64,000 bases of DNA from Parapristionchus giblindavisi. Lineage: Eukaryota; Nematoda; Chromadorea; Rhabditida; Diplogasteridae. Each line of letters opens with the position of its first letter. Positions within the stretch are counted from its first letter, which is position 1. A model generated the notes under the pieces. It did not search any database. It worked only from the letters and a program-made list of their open reading frames with translations, and was not told the origin of the DNA. The translations under genes were made by a program, and so were the position numbers. The stretch covers positions 434,001 through 498,000 of the forward strand of contig CALSFV010000045.1 in the NCBI GenBank assembly GCA_943737045.1. Direction: 5' to 3'. Below are positions 44,892 to 55,669 of the stretch, piece after piece.

Positions 44892-47111
44892 TTAGTGGTA
44901 AGTCTTCTTCGTAGTTGAACGTTGGTGTTGTTGGGCAGGCATCGTCAGGCGTGCGCTGCATTGAGTTGACGAGCGAGACGATGATACGGTATCTGAACGA
45001 GTCATGGATACTGAAGTTGGTGCAGCCACCATCGGAACTGTCGTTGCGACATCATCACTATCATCCCGGATGACCTCATCATCAATCACGTTCTCAGTCA
45101 CAGAGAATTCTTCCAACATACTCTGCTCAGGTGTATCCTTACTATAAGAATCATTCGTCCGTAATTGACTCTTATGTACTCCTCCTGTTCGTAGATCACT
45201 ATTGATCTCGACCATCACTGAACATCTCCTTCTCAGTACAGTCCCACGGACCCATTCAAACTGAGTAGGACTAGAGTACTCCTTGTAGAACACCTCATCT
45301 CCTGTGCAGAGTCTCTTTAATACAACACCATTCTTCCGATCGTTGTGTTTAACCATATCCACATCCAGAATATCTCCGATCGATTTAGAATCGACTACTG
45401 CGATCCTCCTTGTACCACGGAAAGCGTCAGCCGTACTGGCCTTTCTTGGTTTACTACCATTGTAGACAGGCGTCTTTCTCTCCTTCATCCTGAGAGAAGC
45501 CTTCTTTGTACATGCTGCTTGACTCTCCTCTGTAGCCTCGGCCAGCCTATTATCAATCATCTTTGTGTGATCGACATCATGGGTCATCTTACTCGTGACC
45601 TCTGAGACTTCATTAGTCTCCATACATGGTGCTTGACTCTCCTTCGTAGTCTCAGCAGGCATATCATCAACCATCCTTGCATGATCGATATCTTCGGTCA
45701 TCTTACTCGTGACCGTCAAGACTTCCATAGTCTTCATACGTGCTGCTTGACTCTCTTCCGTAGCCTCGGCAAGCACACTATCGACCCTCCTTGCGTGGCT
45801 GATCTCATCGGTCATCTTCGTTGTGACCGTCTTGGCAGCTGTAGGGATCGCAGCATCTCTTACGACGAGTAATTTCAATTTCTTGATGAAATTCATTCCG
45901 AGAAGCACGATATTTGATAAAGTAACATAGATATCACCTTTCACCTCAATACCTCCATACTTCACTGTAGCTCGGAACATTCCCTTTATATTCAGATTGG
46001 AGCTATTAGGACAGACCACCTTGCAGTTGGCCGCTGAGCAATCGGGCGAACCGATCTGCTTCCACACTTCCTCCGATATGAGGGTGATGTCAGCTCCTGT
46101 ATCGATTGACATTCTAATCGATTTATCTTGAAGTCGTACATTGATGCTGTAGTAATCCGTGTCAGTCTTGTCGGCACGTATCGATTTGACTTCCTTCCGA
46201 TCCCTGCTTCGATCTCTACAGACCCTTGCGATGTGGCCAATCTTTCCACATTTGTTGCATCTAGCATTCTTGAATCTACACCGATTCTCGTCATGATTAT
46301 ATCCACATCGATAACAAGTGAACTCATTTTCAGTGTTATCATTCCCTTCGTTCTTATGCTCCTTGACGACGTTCACATTTCCGTGCGGTTCTGTAATCGC
46401 TCGTGAATCGTTCCTCAGTTGAGTAGAGCTATTATAAACTTCAATGAGTTTATCCAGAGTGCTATCATCTTTCTGAGCTTCTCTCAGCATCAACATGTGA
46501 AGATCACTGTATCGGGACACATCCAGAGCGTGTAGGAATATCAGACACTTCATCTGTTCCAATGTGATCTCCTTAGGTTGTGCGCTTTGCACCAGTCTAT
46601 TCACTCTGGCAGCGAGTACTCTTGGATCGTCGATGCCCTCCTTCGACATTCTGAAGTCCAGCATCCTTCGGCGTTTCTCGAACAGAGAAGTCTGATCACC
46701 GAAAAGTGACGTCATCTTCTCGACTACATCTGCCAACTTCATCGTACTCCATTTCACGGGAACGATGCTGTCTGAGAAAGTCTTCTCAACAGTTGGATGA
46801 ACATGACGTAAAAGGAGTCGGACCTTCTTGACGTCGTCCCATTCCTTCAGATCAATGTCGAAGATATCCTCGTGTCTACTCCACCATAACTCGAATGTGG
46901 AGTCTTCCTCAGGGGAATACCGAAACTCATGAATCCTCGCTTCTATCGCATCAAGAGAGAATGGTCCATTCGATGAGTTCCCATTGCCACTGCTCATTTT
47001 CTCTACTAAATCCTGGAGTAGATTCATCCTCTCATTCTGTGAAGTAATGAGCTTCGTCAGAGCTTTCACTGTCTCTGACTCATTATCTTGTCTTGTCTCC
47101 TTATGTGACAT
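44892..47111 (-). CDS. Gag-protease polyprotein fused to an integrase-tail-like segment, copy 1
   Basis: 739 codons, no intron. Residues 50-230 resemble the Gag capsid region of nematode Ty3-type elements (RYSPEEDSTFELWWSRHEDIF, DDPRVLAARVNRL). Two CCHC-type knuckles follow: 266-278 (C-x2-C-x3-H-x4-C, one residue short) and 285-298 (CNKCGKIGHIARVC). The aspartic protease has IDTGAD at 336-341 and IVLLGMNFI near 401-409. Residues 427-535 are three degenerate repeats of about 36 residues (VTSKMT-D-DHARMVD--AE-T-ESQA). Residues 603-651 (GDEVFYKEY...WVRGTVLRRR...HKSQLR) resemble the integrase C-terminal module of Ty3 elements. Polymerase and the integrase core are absent, so the ORF looks like an in-frame internal deletion. 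Gag and protease calls are firm, the integrase tail likely. Confidence 0.85.
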   Translation of the reverse strand: MSHKETRQDNESETVKALTKLITSQNERMNLLQDLVEKMSSGNGNSSNGPFSLDAIEARIHEFRYSPEEDSTFELWWSRHEDIFDIDLKEWDDVKKVRLLLRHVHPTVEKTFSDSIVPVKWSTMKLADVVEKMTSLFGDQTSLFEKRRRMLDFRMSKEGIDDPRVLAARVNRLVQSAQPKEITLEQMKCLIFLHALDVSRYSDLHMLMLREAQKDDSTLDKLIEVYNSSTQLRNDSRAITEPHGNVNVVKEHKNEGNDNTENEFTCYRCGYNHDENRCRFKNARCNKCGKIGHIARVCRDRSRDRKEVKSIRADKTDTDYYSINVRLQDKSIRMSIDTGADITLISEEVWKQIGSPDCSAANCKVVCPNSSNLNIKGMFRATVKYGGIEVKGDIYVTLSNIVLLGMNFIKKLKLLVVRDAAIPTAAKTVTTKMTDEISHARRVDSVLAEATEESQAARMKTMEVLTVTSKMTEDIDHARMVDDMPAETTKESQAPCMETNEVSEVTSKMTHDVDHTKMIDNRLAEATEESQAACTKKASLRMKERKTPVYNGSKPRKASTADAFRGTRRIAVVDSKSIGDILDVDMVKHNDRKNGVVLKRLCTGDEVFYKEYSSPTQFEWVRGTVLRRRCSVMVEINSDLRTGGVHKSQLRTNDSYSKDTPEQSMLEEFSVTENVIDDEVIRDDSDDVATTVPMVAAPTSVSMTRSDTVSSSRSSTQCSARLTMPAQQHQRSTTKKTYH

Positions 47112-47260
47112 TGTATTGACTTATACAATCCAATCACTATCTACACGTATTGATGATGTAATCGCAATTACACTTGTTGACCGCAGTCACCAAATCACAA
47201 TTTGAACAGAGCCTTCGGCCACACAAGTGAAAAATTTGCTCGCAAGCAATCACACTACAC

Positions 47261-47500
47261 ACGCTCGCAAGCTGTGTCTGCCGGACAAGTCCGTACTTGA
47301 ATCGCAACTCAAGTCTGCCGTACAAAGTACGTAATACTACACGCTCGCAAGCTGTGTCTGCCGGACAAGTCCGTACTTGAATCGCAACTCAAGTCTGCCG
47401 TACAAAGTACGTAAAACTACACGCTCGCAAGCCGTGTCTGCCGGACAAGTCCGTACTTGAATCGCAACTCAAGTCTGCCGTACTAAGTACGTAATATCAA
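47261..47500 (-). repeat. Three 80-bp hairpin repeats in the leader, copy 1
   Basis: Three units start with ACGCTCGCAA at 47,261, 47,341 and 47,421 (plus-strand reading). Each holds perfect small inverted repeats in series: GCTCGCAAGC, CGGACAAGTCCG, ACTTGAATCGCAACTCAAGT and CGTACAAAGTACG. They lie between the primer site and the Gag start, so the RNA leader should fold into a row of stems. Their role is unknown; packaging or translation control are options. Confidence 0.85.
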
Positions 47501-47614
47501 TCCAAGAACAAGAACACGCAGTGAAGACGTCACAGTATGTCCCGAACGCGAAGCGAAGACGGCAGATGAGCAGCACGTGAAGTTCGAATCCTTAGCCAAG
47601 AAGTTGTTGGCGTC

Positions 47615-47632
47615 GGATGGTCCCGGTCGCCA
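47615..47632 (-). promoter_or_regulatory. Primer-binding site of copy 1
   Basis: The minus strand reads TGGCGACCGGGACCATCC two bases after the 5' LTR. A TGG start matches the CCA end of a tRNA. The primer tRNA was not identified. Confidence 0.75.
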
Positions 47633-47634
47633 GT

Positions 47635-47854
47635 TGTTATATCCGAAGTGTGGTGTAGATAAGACGAAGACGTAGTAAAGCTACTAGCTTTATTATATAG
47701 ACGAGATATGAGAGAGGGGACTAGGGAGTGACCACTAGATGGGGTTAGAGAGGAATGGAATGAATGGATTGACCAGACATTCTTTCTCGTATACAAAGGA
47801 TGGAAATATTATGTATATATAATTAGATATGGAAATTAGGGTATATACATAACA
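47635..47854 (-). repeat. 5' LTR of copy 1 (220 bp)
   Basis: Identical by eye to the 3' LTR. TATAT follows on the right as the target duplication. Confidence 0.9.
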
Positions 47855-48290
47855 TATATCATTTGAAAGAGCAAAAAATTCTGAATAAGATAGAGCTCTG
47901 TTCACGTCGATCTATAAGCTTTCACACCTGCTACATTGACCGAAGTGTACATTTTGGCTCAAAATAATTCATGACAAGATAGATTTTCAGCAACACCCAT
48001 GTTGTTATATATCATTTGAAAGAGCAAAAAATTCTGAATAAGATAGAGCTTAGTTCACGTCGATCTATAAGCTTTCACACCTGCTACATTGACCGAAGTG
48101 TACATTTTGGCTCAAAATAATTCATGACAAGATAGATTTTCAGCAACACCCATGTTGTTATATATCATTTGAAAGAGCGAAAAATTCTGAATAAGATAGA
48201 GCACAGTTCACGTCGATCTATAAGCTTTCACACCTGCTACATTGACCGAAGTGTACATTTTGGCTCAAAATAATTCATGACAAGATAGAA
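47855..48290 (+). repeat. Satellite segment between retroelement 1 and solo LTR 3
   Basis: Just under three type A monomers. Variant words AGAGCTTAGTTC and AGAGCACAGTTC mark this stretch and recur at the same distance from retroelement 2. Confidence 0.9.
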
Positions 48291-48294
48291 GTAA

Positions 48295-48696
48295 TGTATA
48301 CAATGGCCGGGTTCTTAAACTTGTGGTTAACACACCAAGACTCGAGATTCCAATCTAAGCTTTATCTCCAACTTCAACCACAATTAAAGAATATTTGGTG
48401 ACGGGAGACTTACTTAAAAGGGAGGTGTGAGTGATGGGGAGAAATAGGACGAGGAGAGAAGAGCAGGGAAGACCAAATGAAAGAGGCATAAAGCCTCTAT
48501 TTATATGCAATACTAATTAAATTAAAATGATAAGAAAGACAAGAACAGGGTAACCTAATTATAAAACAAAGAAAGTACAATATGGTGCAGAAATCATTCT
48601 AATACAAGGGAAAGGGGTTTAGGGGTCGAAAGGCGAAAAGGGGAATAGGGGAGGCGGTTAGCCTGGGGTGTATGGAGATAGGGTGTATCCCTAACA
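48295..48696 (-). mobile_element. Solo LTR-like insertion, copy 3 (402 bp)
   Basis: As copies 1 and 2, except that the left flank reads AGATAGAAGTAA. It sits in the same position relative to retroelement 1 as copy 4 does to retroelement 2. Confidence 0.7.
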
Positions 48697-51568
48697 CATT
48701 GACCGAAGTGTACATTTTGGCTCAAAATAATTCATGACAAGATAGATTTTCAGCAACACCCATGTTGTTATATATCATTTGAAAGAGCAAAAAATTCTGA
48801 ATAAGATAGAGCTCAGTTCACGTCGATCTATAAGCTTTCACACATGCTACATTGACCGAAGTACAAAAGTAACTTTCACTCTGATAAGAACAAAACATGT
48901 TATGAGACAAAAAATTACAACCCATCGTGTGATATACTGGGTGAAAGAGCAAAAAAATCTGAATAAGATAGAGCTCTGTTCACGTCGATCTATAAGCTTT
49001 CACACCTGCTACATTGACCGAAGTGTACATTTTGGCTCAAAATGTTTCATGACAAGATAGATTTTCAGCAACACCCATGTTGTTATATATCATTTGAAAG
49101 AGCAAATAATTCTGAATAAGATAGAGCTCAGTTCTCGTCGATCTATAAGCTTTCACACCTGCTACATTGACCGAAGTGTACATTTTGGCTCAAAATAATT
49201 CATGACAAGATAGATTTTCAGCAACACCCATGTTGTTATATATCATTTGTAAGAGCAAAAAATTCTGAATAAGATAGAGCTCAGTTCACGTCGATCTATA
49301 AGCTTTCACACCTGCTACATTGACCGAAGTGTACATTTTGGCTCAAAATAATTCATGACAAGATAGATTTTCAGCAACACCCATGTTCTTATATATCATT
49401 TGAAAGAGCAAAAAATTCTGAATAAGATAGAGCTCAGTTCACGTCGATCTATAAGCTTTCACACCTGCTACATTGACCGAAGTGTACATTTTGGCTCAAA
49501 ATAATTCATGACAAGATAGATTTTCAGCAACACCCATGTTGTTATATATCATTTGAAAGAGCAAAAAATTCTGAATAAGATAGAGCTCAGTTCACGTCGA
49601 TCTATAAGCTTTCACACCTGCTACATTGACCGAAGTGTACATTTTGGCTCAAAATAATTCATGACAAGATAGATTTTCAGCAACACCCATGTTGTTAAAT
49701 ATCAATTGAAAGAGCAAAAAATTCTGAATAAGATAGAGCTCTGTTCACGTCGATCTATAAGCTTTCACACCTGCTACATTGACCGAAGTGTACATTTTGG
49801 CTCAAAATAATTCATGACAAGATAGATTTTCAGCAACACCCATGATGTTATATATCATTTGAAAGAGCAAAAAATTCTGAATAAGATAGAGCTCAGTTCA
49901 CGTCGATCTATAAGCTTTCACACCTGCTACATTGACCGAAGTGTACATTTTGGCTCAAAATAATTCATGACAAGATAGATTTTCAGCAACACCCATGTTG
50001 TTATATATCATTTGAAAGAGCAAAAAATTCTGAATAAGATAGAGCTCAGTTCACGTCGATCTATAAGCTTTCACACCTGCTACATTGACCGAAGTGTACA
50101 TTTTGGCTCAAAATAATTCATGACAAGATAGATTTTCAGCAACACCCATGTTGTTAAATATCAATTGAAAGAGCAAAAAATTCTGAATAAGATAGAGCTC
50201 TGTTCACGTCGATCTATAAGCTTTCACACCTGCTACATTGACCGAAGTGTACATTTTGGCTCAAAATAATTCATGGCAAGATAGATTTTCAGCAACACCC
50301 ATGTTGTTATATATCATTTGAAAGAGCAAAAAAATCTGAATAAGATAGAGCTCAGTTCACGTCGATCTATAAGCTTTCACACCAGCTACATTGACCGAAG
50401 TGTACATTTTGGCTCAAAATAATTCATGACAAGATAGATTTTCAGCAACACCCATGTTGTTAAATATCAATTGAAAGAGCAAAAAATTCTGAATAAGATA
50501 GAGCTCTGTTCACGTCGATCTATAAGCTTTCACACCTGCTACATTGACCGAAGTACAAAAGTAACTTTCACTCTGATAAGAACAGAACATGTTATGAGAC
50601 AAAAAATTACAAAGATAACCCATTGTGTGATATACTGGGTGAAAGAGCAAAAAATTCTGAATAAGATAGAGCTCTGTTCACGTCGATCTATAAGCTTTCA
50701 CACCTGCTACATTGACCGAAGTGTACATTTTGGCTCAAAATAATTCATGACAAGATAGATTTTCAGCAACACCCATGTTGTTAAATATCAATTGAAAGAG
50801 CAAAAAATTCTGAATAAGATAGAGCTCTGTTCACGTCGATCTATAAGCTTTCACACCTGCTACATTGACCGAAGTACAAAAGTAACTTTCACTCTGATAA
50901 GAACAGAACATGTTATGAGACAAAAAATTACAAAGATAACCCATTGTGTGATATACTGGGTGAAAGAGCAAAAAATTCTGAATAAGATAGAGCTCTGTTC
51001 ACGTCGATCTATAAGCTTTCACACCTGCTACATTGACCGAAGTGTACATTTTGGCTCAAAATAATTCATGACAAGATAGATTTTCAGCAACACCCATGTT
51101 CTTATATATCATTTGAAAGAGCAAAAAATTCTGAATAAGATAGAGCTCAGTTCACGTCGATCTATAAGCTTTCACACCTGCTACATTGACCGAAGTGTAC
51201 ATTTTGGCTCAAAATAATTCATGACAAGATAGATTTTCAGCAACACCCATGTTGTTATATATCATTTGAAATTGCAAAAAATTCTGAATAAGATAGAGCT
51301 CAGTTCACGTCGATCTATAAGCTTTCACACCTGCTACATTGACCGAAGTGTACATTTTGGCTCAAAATAATTCATGACAAGATAGATTTTCAGCAACACC
51401 CATGTTGTTTTATATCATTTGAAAGAGCAAAAAATTCTGAATAAGATAGAGCTCAGTTCACGTCTATCTATAAGCTTTCACACCTGCTACATTGACCGAA
51501 GTGTACATTTTGGCTCAAAATAATTCATGACAAGATAGATTTTCAGCAACACCCATGATGTTATATAT
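48697..51568 (+). repeat. Satellite segment between solo LTR 3 and retroelement 2
   Basis: A and B monomers. One B monomer near 48.9 kb has lost six bases (AAAGAT) relative to others. B monomers with AACAGAACATG instead of AACAAAACATG appear at 50,471 and 50,792. Confidence 0.92.
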
Positions 51569-51864
51569 TGTTATATCCGAAGTGTGGTGTAGATAAGACG
51601 AAGACGTAGTAAAGCTACTAGCTTTATTATATAGACGAGATATGAGAGAGGGGACTAGGGAGTGACCACTAGATGGGGTTAGAGAGGAATGGAATGAATG
51701 GATTGACCAGACATTCTTTCTCGTATACAAAGGATGGAAATATTATGTATATATAATTAGATATGGAAATTAGGGTATATACATAACACCTCCCCCTTAA
51801 GATGGGACATCTTACAATAAATTGGGGTTACGAGAAAACAATACAAACAAATCAATAGGACCAC

Positions 51865-54084
51865 TTAGTGGTAAGTCTTCTTCGTAGTTGAACGTTGGTG
51901 TTGTTGGGCAGGCATCGTCAGGCGTGCGCTGCATTGAGTTGACGAGCGAGACGATGATACGGTATCTGAACGAGTCATGGATACTGAAGTTGGTGCAGCC
52001 ACCATCGGAACTGTCGTTGCGACATCATCACTATCATCCCGGATGACCTCATCATCAATCACGTTCTCAGTCACAGAGAATCCTTCCAACATACTCTGCT
52101 CAGGTGTATCCTTACTATAAGAATCATTCGTCCGTAATTGACTCTTATGTACTCCTCCTGTTCGTAGATCACTATTGATCTCGACCATCACTGAACATCT
52201 CCTTCTCAGTACAGTCCCACGGACCCATTCAAACTGAGTAGGACTAGAGTACTCCTTGTAGAACACCTCATCTCCTGTGCAGAGTCTCTTTAATACAACA
52301 CCATTCTTCCGATCGTTGTGTTTAACCATATCCACATCCAGAATATCTCCGATCGATTTAGAATCGACTACTGCGATCCTCCTTGTACCACGGAAAGCGT
52401 CAGCCGTACTGGCCTTTCTTGGTTTACTACCATTGTAGACAGGCGTCTTTCTCTCCTTCATCCTGAGAGAAGCCTTCTTTGTACATGCTGCTTGACTCTC
52501 CTCTGTAGCCTCGGCCAGCCTATTATCAATCATCTTTGTGTGATCGACATCATGGGTCATCTTACTCGTGACCTCTGAGACTTCATTAGTCTCCATACAT
52601 GGTGCTTGACTCTCCTTCGTAGTCTCAGCAGGCATATCATCAACCATCCTTGCATGATCGATATCTTCGGTCATCTTACTCGTGACCGTCAAGACTTCCA
52701 TAGTCTTCATACGTGCTGCTTGACTCTCTTCCGTAGCCTCGGCAAGCACACTATCGACCCTCCTTGCGTGGCTGATCTCATCGGTCATCTTCGTTGTGAC
52801 CGTCTTGGCAGCTGTAGGGATCGCAGCATCTCTTACGACGAGTAATTTCAATTTCTTGATGAAATTCATTCCGAGAAGCACGATATTTGATAAAGTAACA
52901 TAGATATCACCTTTCACCTCAATACCTCCATACTTCACTGTAGCTCGGAACATTCCCTTTATATTCAGATTGGAGCTATTAGGACAGACCACCTTGCAGT
53001 TGGCCGCTGAGCAATCGGGCGAACCGATCTGCTTCCACACTTCCTCCGATATGAGGGTGATGTCAGCTCCTGTATCGATTGACATTCTAATCGATTTATC
53101 TTGAAGTCGTACATTGATGCTGTAGTAATCCGTGTCAGTCTTGTCGGCACGTATCGATTTGACTTCCTTCCGATCCCTGCTTCGATCTCTACAGACCCTT
53201 GCGATGTGGCCAATCTTTCCACATTTGTTGCATCTAGCATTCTTGAATCTACACCGATTCTCGTCATGATTATATCCACATCGATAACAAGTGAACTCAT
53301 TTTCAGTGTTATCATTCCCTTCGTTCTTATGCTCCTTGACGACGTTCACATTTCCGTGCGGTTCTGTAATCGCTCGTGAATCGTTCCTCAGTTGAGTAGA
53401 GCTATTATAAACTTCAATGAGTTTATCCAGAGTGCTATCATCTTTCTGAGCTTCTCTCAGCATCAACATGTGAAGATCACTGTATCGGGACACATCCAGA
53501 GCGTGTAGGAATATCAGACACTTCATCTGTTCCAATGTGATCTCCTTAGGTTGTGCGCTTTGCACCAGTCTATTCACTCTGGCAGCGAGTACTCTTGGAT
53601 CGTCGATGCCCTCCTTCGACATTCTGAAGTCCAGCATCCTTCGGCGTTTCTCGAACAGAGAAGTCTGATCACCGAAAAGTGACGTCATCTTCTCGACTAC
53701 ATCTGCCAACTTCATCGTACTCCATTTCACGGGAACGATGCTGTCTGAGAAAGTCTTCTCAACAGTTGGATGAACATGACGTAAAAGGAGTCGGACCTTC
53801 TTGACGTCGTCCCATTCCTTCAGATCAATGTCGAAGATATCCTCGTGTCTACTCCACCATAACTCGAATGTGGAGTCTTCCTCAGGGGAATACCGAAACT
53901 CATGAATCCTCGCTTCTATCGCATCAAGAGAGAATGGTCCATTCGATGAGTTCCCATTGCCACTGCTCATTTTCTCTACTAAATCCTGGAGTAGATTCAT
54001 CCTCTCATTCTGTGAAGTAATGAGCTTCGTCAGAGCTTTCACTGTCTCTGACTCATTATCTTGTCTTGTCTCCTTATGTGACAT
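51865..54084 (-). CDS. Gag-protease fusion ORF, copy 2
   Basis: 739 codons with the same domains as copy 1. The only protein change seen is Glu to Gly in MLE(E/G)FSV, from one T/C difference at 45,109 versus its match in this copy. The frame is fully open, with the protease IDTGAD and both knuckles kept. Confidence 0.85.
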   Translation of the reverse strand: MSHKETRQDNESETVKALTKLITSQNERMNLLQDLVEKMSSGNGNSSNGPFSLDAIEARIHEFRYSPEEDSTFELWWSRHEDIFDIDLKEWDDVKKVRLLLRHVHPTVEKTFSDSIVPVKWSTMKLADVVEKMTSLFGDQTSLFEKRRRMLDFRMSKEGIDDPRVLAARVNRLVQSAQPKEITLEQMKCLIFLHALDVSRYSDLHMLMLREAQKDDSTLDKLIEVYNSSTQLRNDSRAITEPHGNVNVVKEHKNEGNDNTENEFTCYRCGYNHDENRCRFKNARCNKCGKIGHIARVCRDRSRDRKEVKSIRADKTDTDYYSINVRLQDKSIRMSIDTGADITLISEEVWKQIGSPDCSAANCKVVCPNSSNLNIKGMFRATVKYGGIEVKGDIYVTLSNIVLLGMNFIKKLKLLVVRDAAIPTAAKTVTTKMTDEISHARRVDSVLAEATEESQAARMKTMEVLTVTSKMTEDIDHARMVDDMPAETTKESQAPCMETNEVSEVTSKMTHDVDHTKMIDNRLAEATEESQAACTKKASLRMKERKTPVYNGSKPRKASTADAFRGTRRIAVVDSKSIGDILDVDMVKHNDRKNGVVLKRLCTGDEVFYKEYSSPTQFEWVRGTVLRRRCSVMVEINSDLRTGGVHKSQLRTNDSYSKDTPEQSMLEGFSVTENVIDDEVIRDDSDDVATTVPMVAAPTSVSMTRSDTVSSSRSSTQCSARLTMPAQQHQRSTTKKTYH

Positions 54085-54233
54085 TGTATTGACTTATACA
54101 ATCCAATCACTATCTACACGTATTGATGATGTAATCGCAATTACACTTGTTGACCGCAGTCACCAAATCACAATTTGAACAGAGCCTTCGGCCACACAAG
54201 TGAAAAATTTGCTCGCAAGCAATCACACTACAC

Positions 54234-54473
54234 ACGCTCGCAAGCTGTGTCTGCCGGACAAGTCCGTACTTGAATCGCAACTCAAGTCTGCCGTACAAAG
54301 TACGTAATACTACACGCTCGCAAGCTGTGTCTGCCGGACAAGTCCGTACTTGAATCGCAACTCAAGTCTGCCGTACAAAGTACGTAAAACTACACGCTCG
54401 CAAGCCGTGTCTGCCGGACAAGTCCGTACTTGAATCGCAACTCAAGTCTGCCGTACTAAGTACGTAATATCAA
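54234..54473 (-). repeat. Three 80-bp hairpin repeats in the leader, copy 2
   Basis: Identical by eye to the leader array of copy 1, including the GCCGTGT variant in the third unit. Confidence 0.85.
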
Positions 54474-54827
54474 TCCAAGAACAAGAACACGCAGTGAAGA
54501 CGTCACAGTATGTCCCGAACGCGAAGCGAAGACGGCAGATGAGCAGCACGTGAAGTTCGAATCCTTAGCCAAGAAGTTGTTGGCGTCGGATGGTCCCGGT
54601 CGCCAGTTGTTATATCCGAAGTGTGGTGTAGATAAGACGAAGACGTAGTAAAGCTACTAGCTTTATTATATAGACGAGATATGAGAGAGGGGACTAGGGA
54701 GTGACCACTAGATGGGGTTAGAGAGGAATGGAATGAATGGATTGACCAGACATTCTTTCTCGTATACAAAGGATGGAAATATTATGTATATATAATTAGA
54801 TATGGAAATTAGGGTATATACATAACA

Positions 54828-55263
54828 TATATCATTTGAAAGAGCAAAAAATTCTGAATAAGATAGAGCTCTGTTCACGTCGATCTATAAGCTTTCACAC
54901 CTGCTACATTGACCGAAGTGTACATTTTGGCTCAAAATAATTCATGACAAGATAGATTTTCAGCAACACCCATGTTGTTATATATCATTTGAAAGAGCAA
55001 AAAATTCTGAATAAGATAGAGCTTAGTTCACGTCGATCTATAAGCTTTCACACCTGCTACATTGACCGAAGTGTACATTTTGGCTCAAAATAATTCATGA
55101 CAAGATAGATTTTCAGCAACACCCATGTTGTTATATATCATTTGAAAGAGCGAAAAATTCTGAATAAGATAGAGCACAGTTCACGTCGATCTATAAGCTT
55201 TCACACCTGCTACATTGACCGAAGTGTACATTTTGGCTCAAAATAATTCATGACAAGATAGAA
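54828..55263 (+). repeat. Satellite segment between retroelement 2 and solo LTR 4
   Basis: Base-for-base the same by eye as 47,855-48,290, including the variant words. Confidence 0.9.
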
Positions 55264-55267
55264 GTAA

Positions 55268-55669
55268 TGTATACAATGGCCGGGTTCTTAAACTTGTGGT
55301 TAACACACCAAGACTCGAGATTCCAATCTAAGCTTTATCTCCAACTTCAACCACAATTAAAGAATATTTGGTGACGGGAGACTTACTTAAAAGGGAGGTG
55401 TGAGTGATGGGGAGAAATAGGACGAGGAGAGAAGAGCAGGGAAGACCAAATGAAAGAGGCATAAAGCCTCTATTTATATGCAATACTAATTAAATTAAAA
55501 TGATAAGAAAGACAAGAACAGGGTAACCTAATTATAAAACAAAGAAAGTACAATATGGTGCAGAAATCATTCTAATACAAGGGAAAGGGGTTTAGGGGTC
55601 GAAAGGCGAAAAGGGGAATAGGGGAGGCGGTTAGCCTGGGGTGTATGGAGATAGGGTGTATCCCTAACA
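55268..55669 (-). mobile_element. Solo LTR-like insertion, copy 4 (402 bp)
   Basis: Matches copy 3 with the same GAAGTAA junction, as part of the duplicated block. Confidence 0.7.

Larger units (their letters stand above)
44596..47854 (-). mobile_element. LTR retroelement copy 1 (3,259 bp), non-autonomous
   Basis: Two 220-bp LTRs, TATAT duplicated at 44,591-44,595 and 47,855-47,859, a primer-binding site, a polypurine tract and one 739-codon ORF, all on the minus strand. The satellite monomer is interrupted exactly at its TTATATATCATTT. The two LTRs look identical by eye, so the insertion is young. It lacks reverse transcriptase, RNase H and the integrase core and must rely on enzymes from elsewhere if it moves. 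Confidence 0.9.
51569..54827 (-). mobile_element. LTR retroelement copy 2 (3,259 bp)
   Basis: Same structure and same TATAT flanks as copy 1, at an offset of 6,973 bp. LTRs at 51,569-51,788 and 54,608-54,827; hairpin leader at 54,234-54,473. Because the satellite on both sides also matches, this copy came from duplication of the block, not from a new insertion. Confidence 0.9.

Noticed and set aside
45345..45872. Plus-strand open frames opposite the Gag ORF
   Set aside because: They are reverse-strand shadows of the minus-strand coding sequence, repeated in each copy with no motif.
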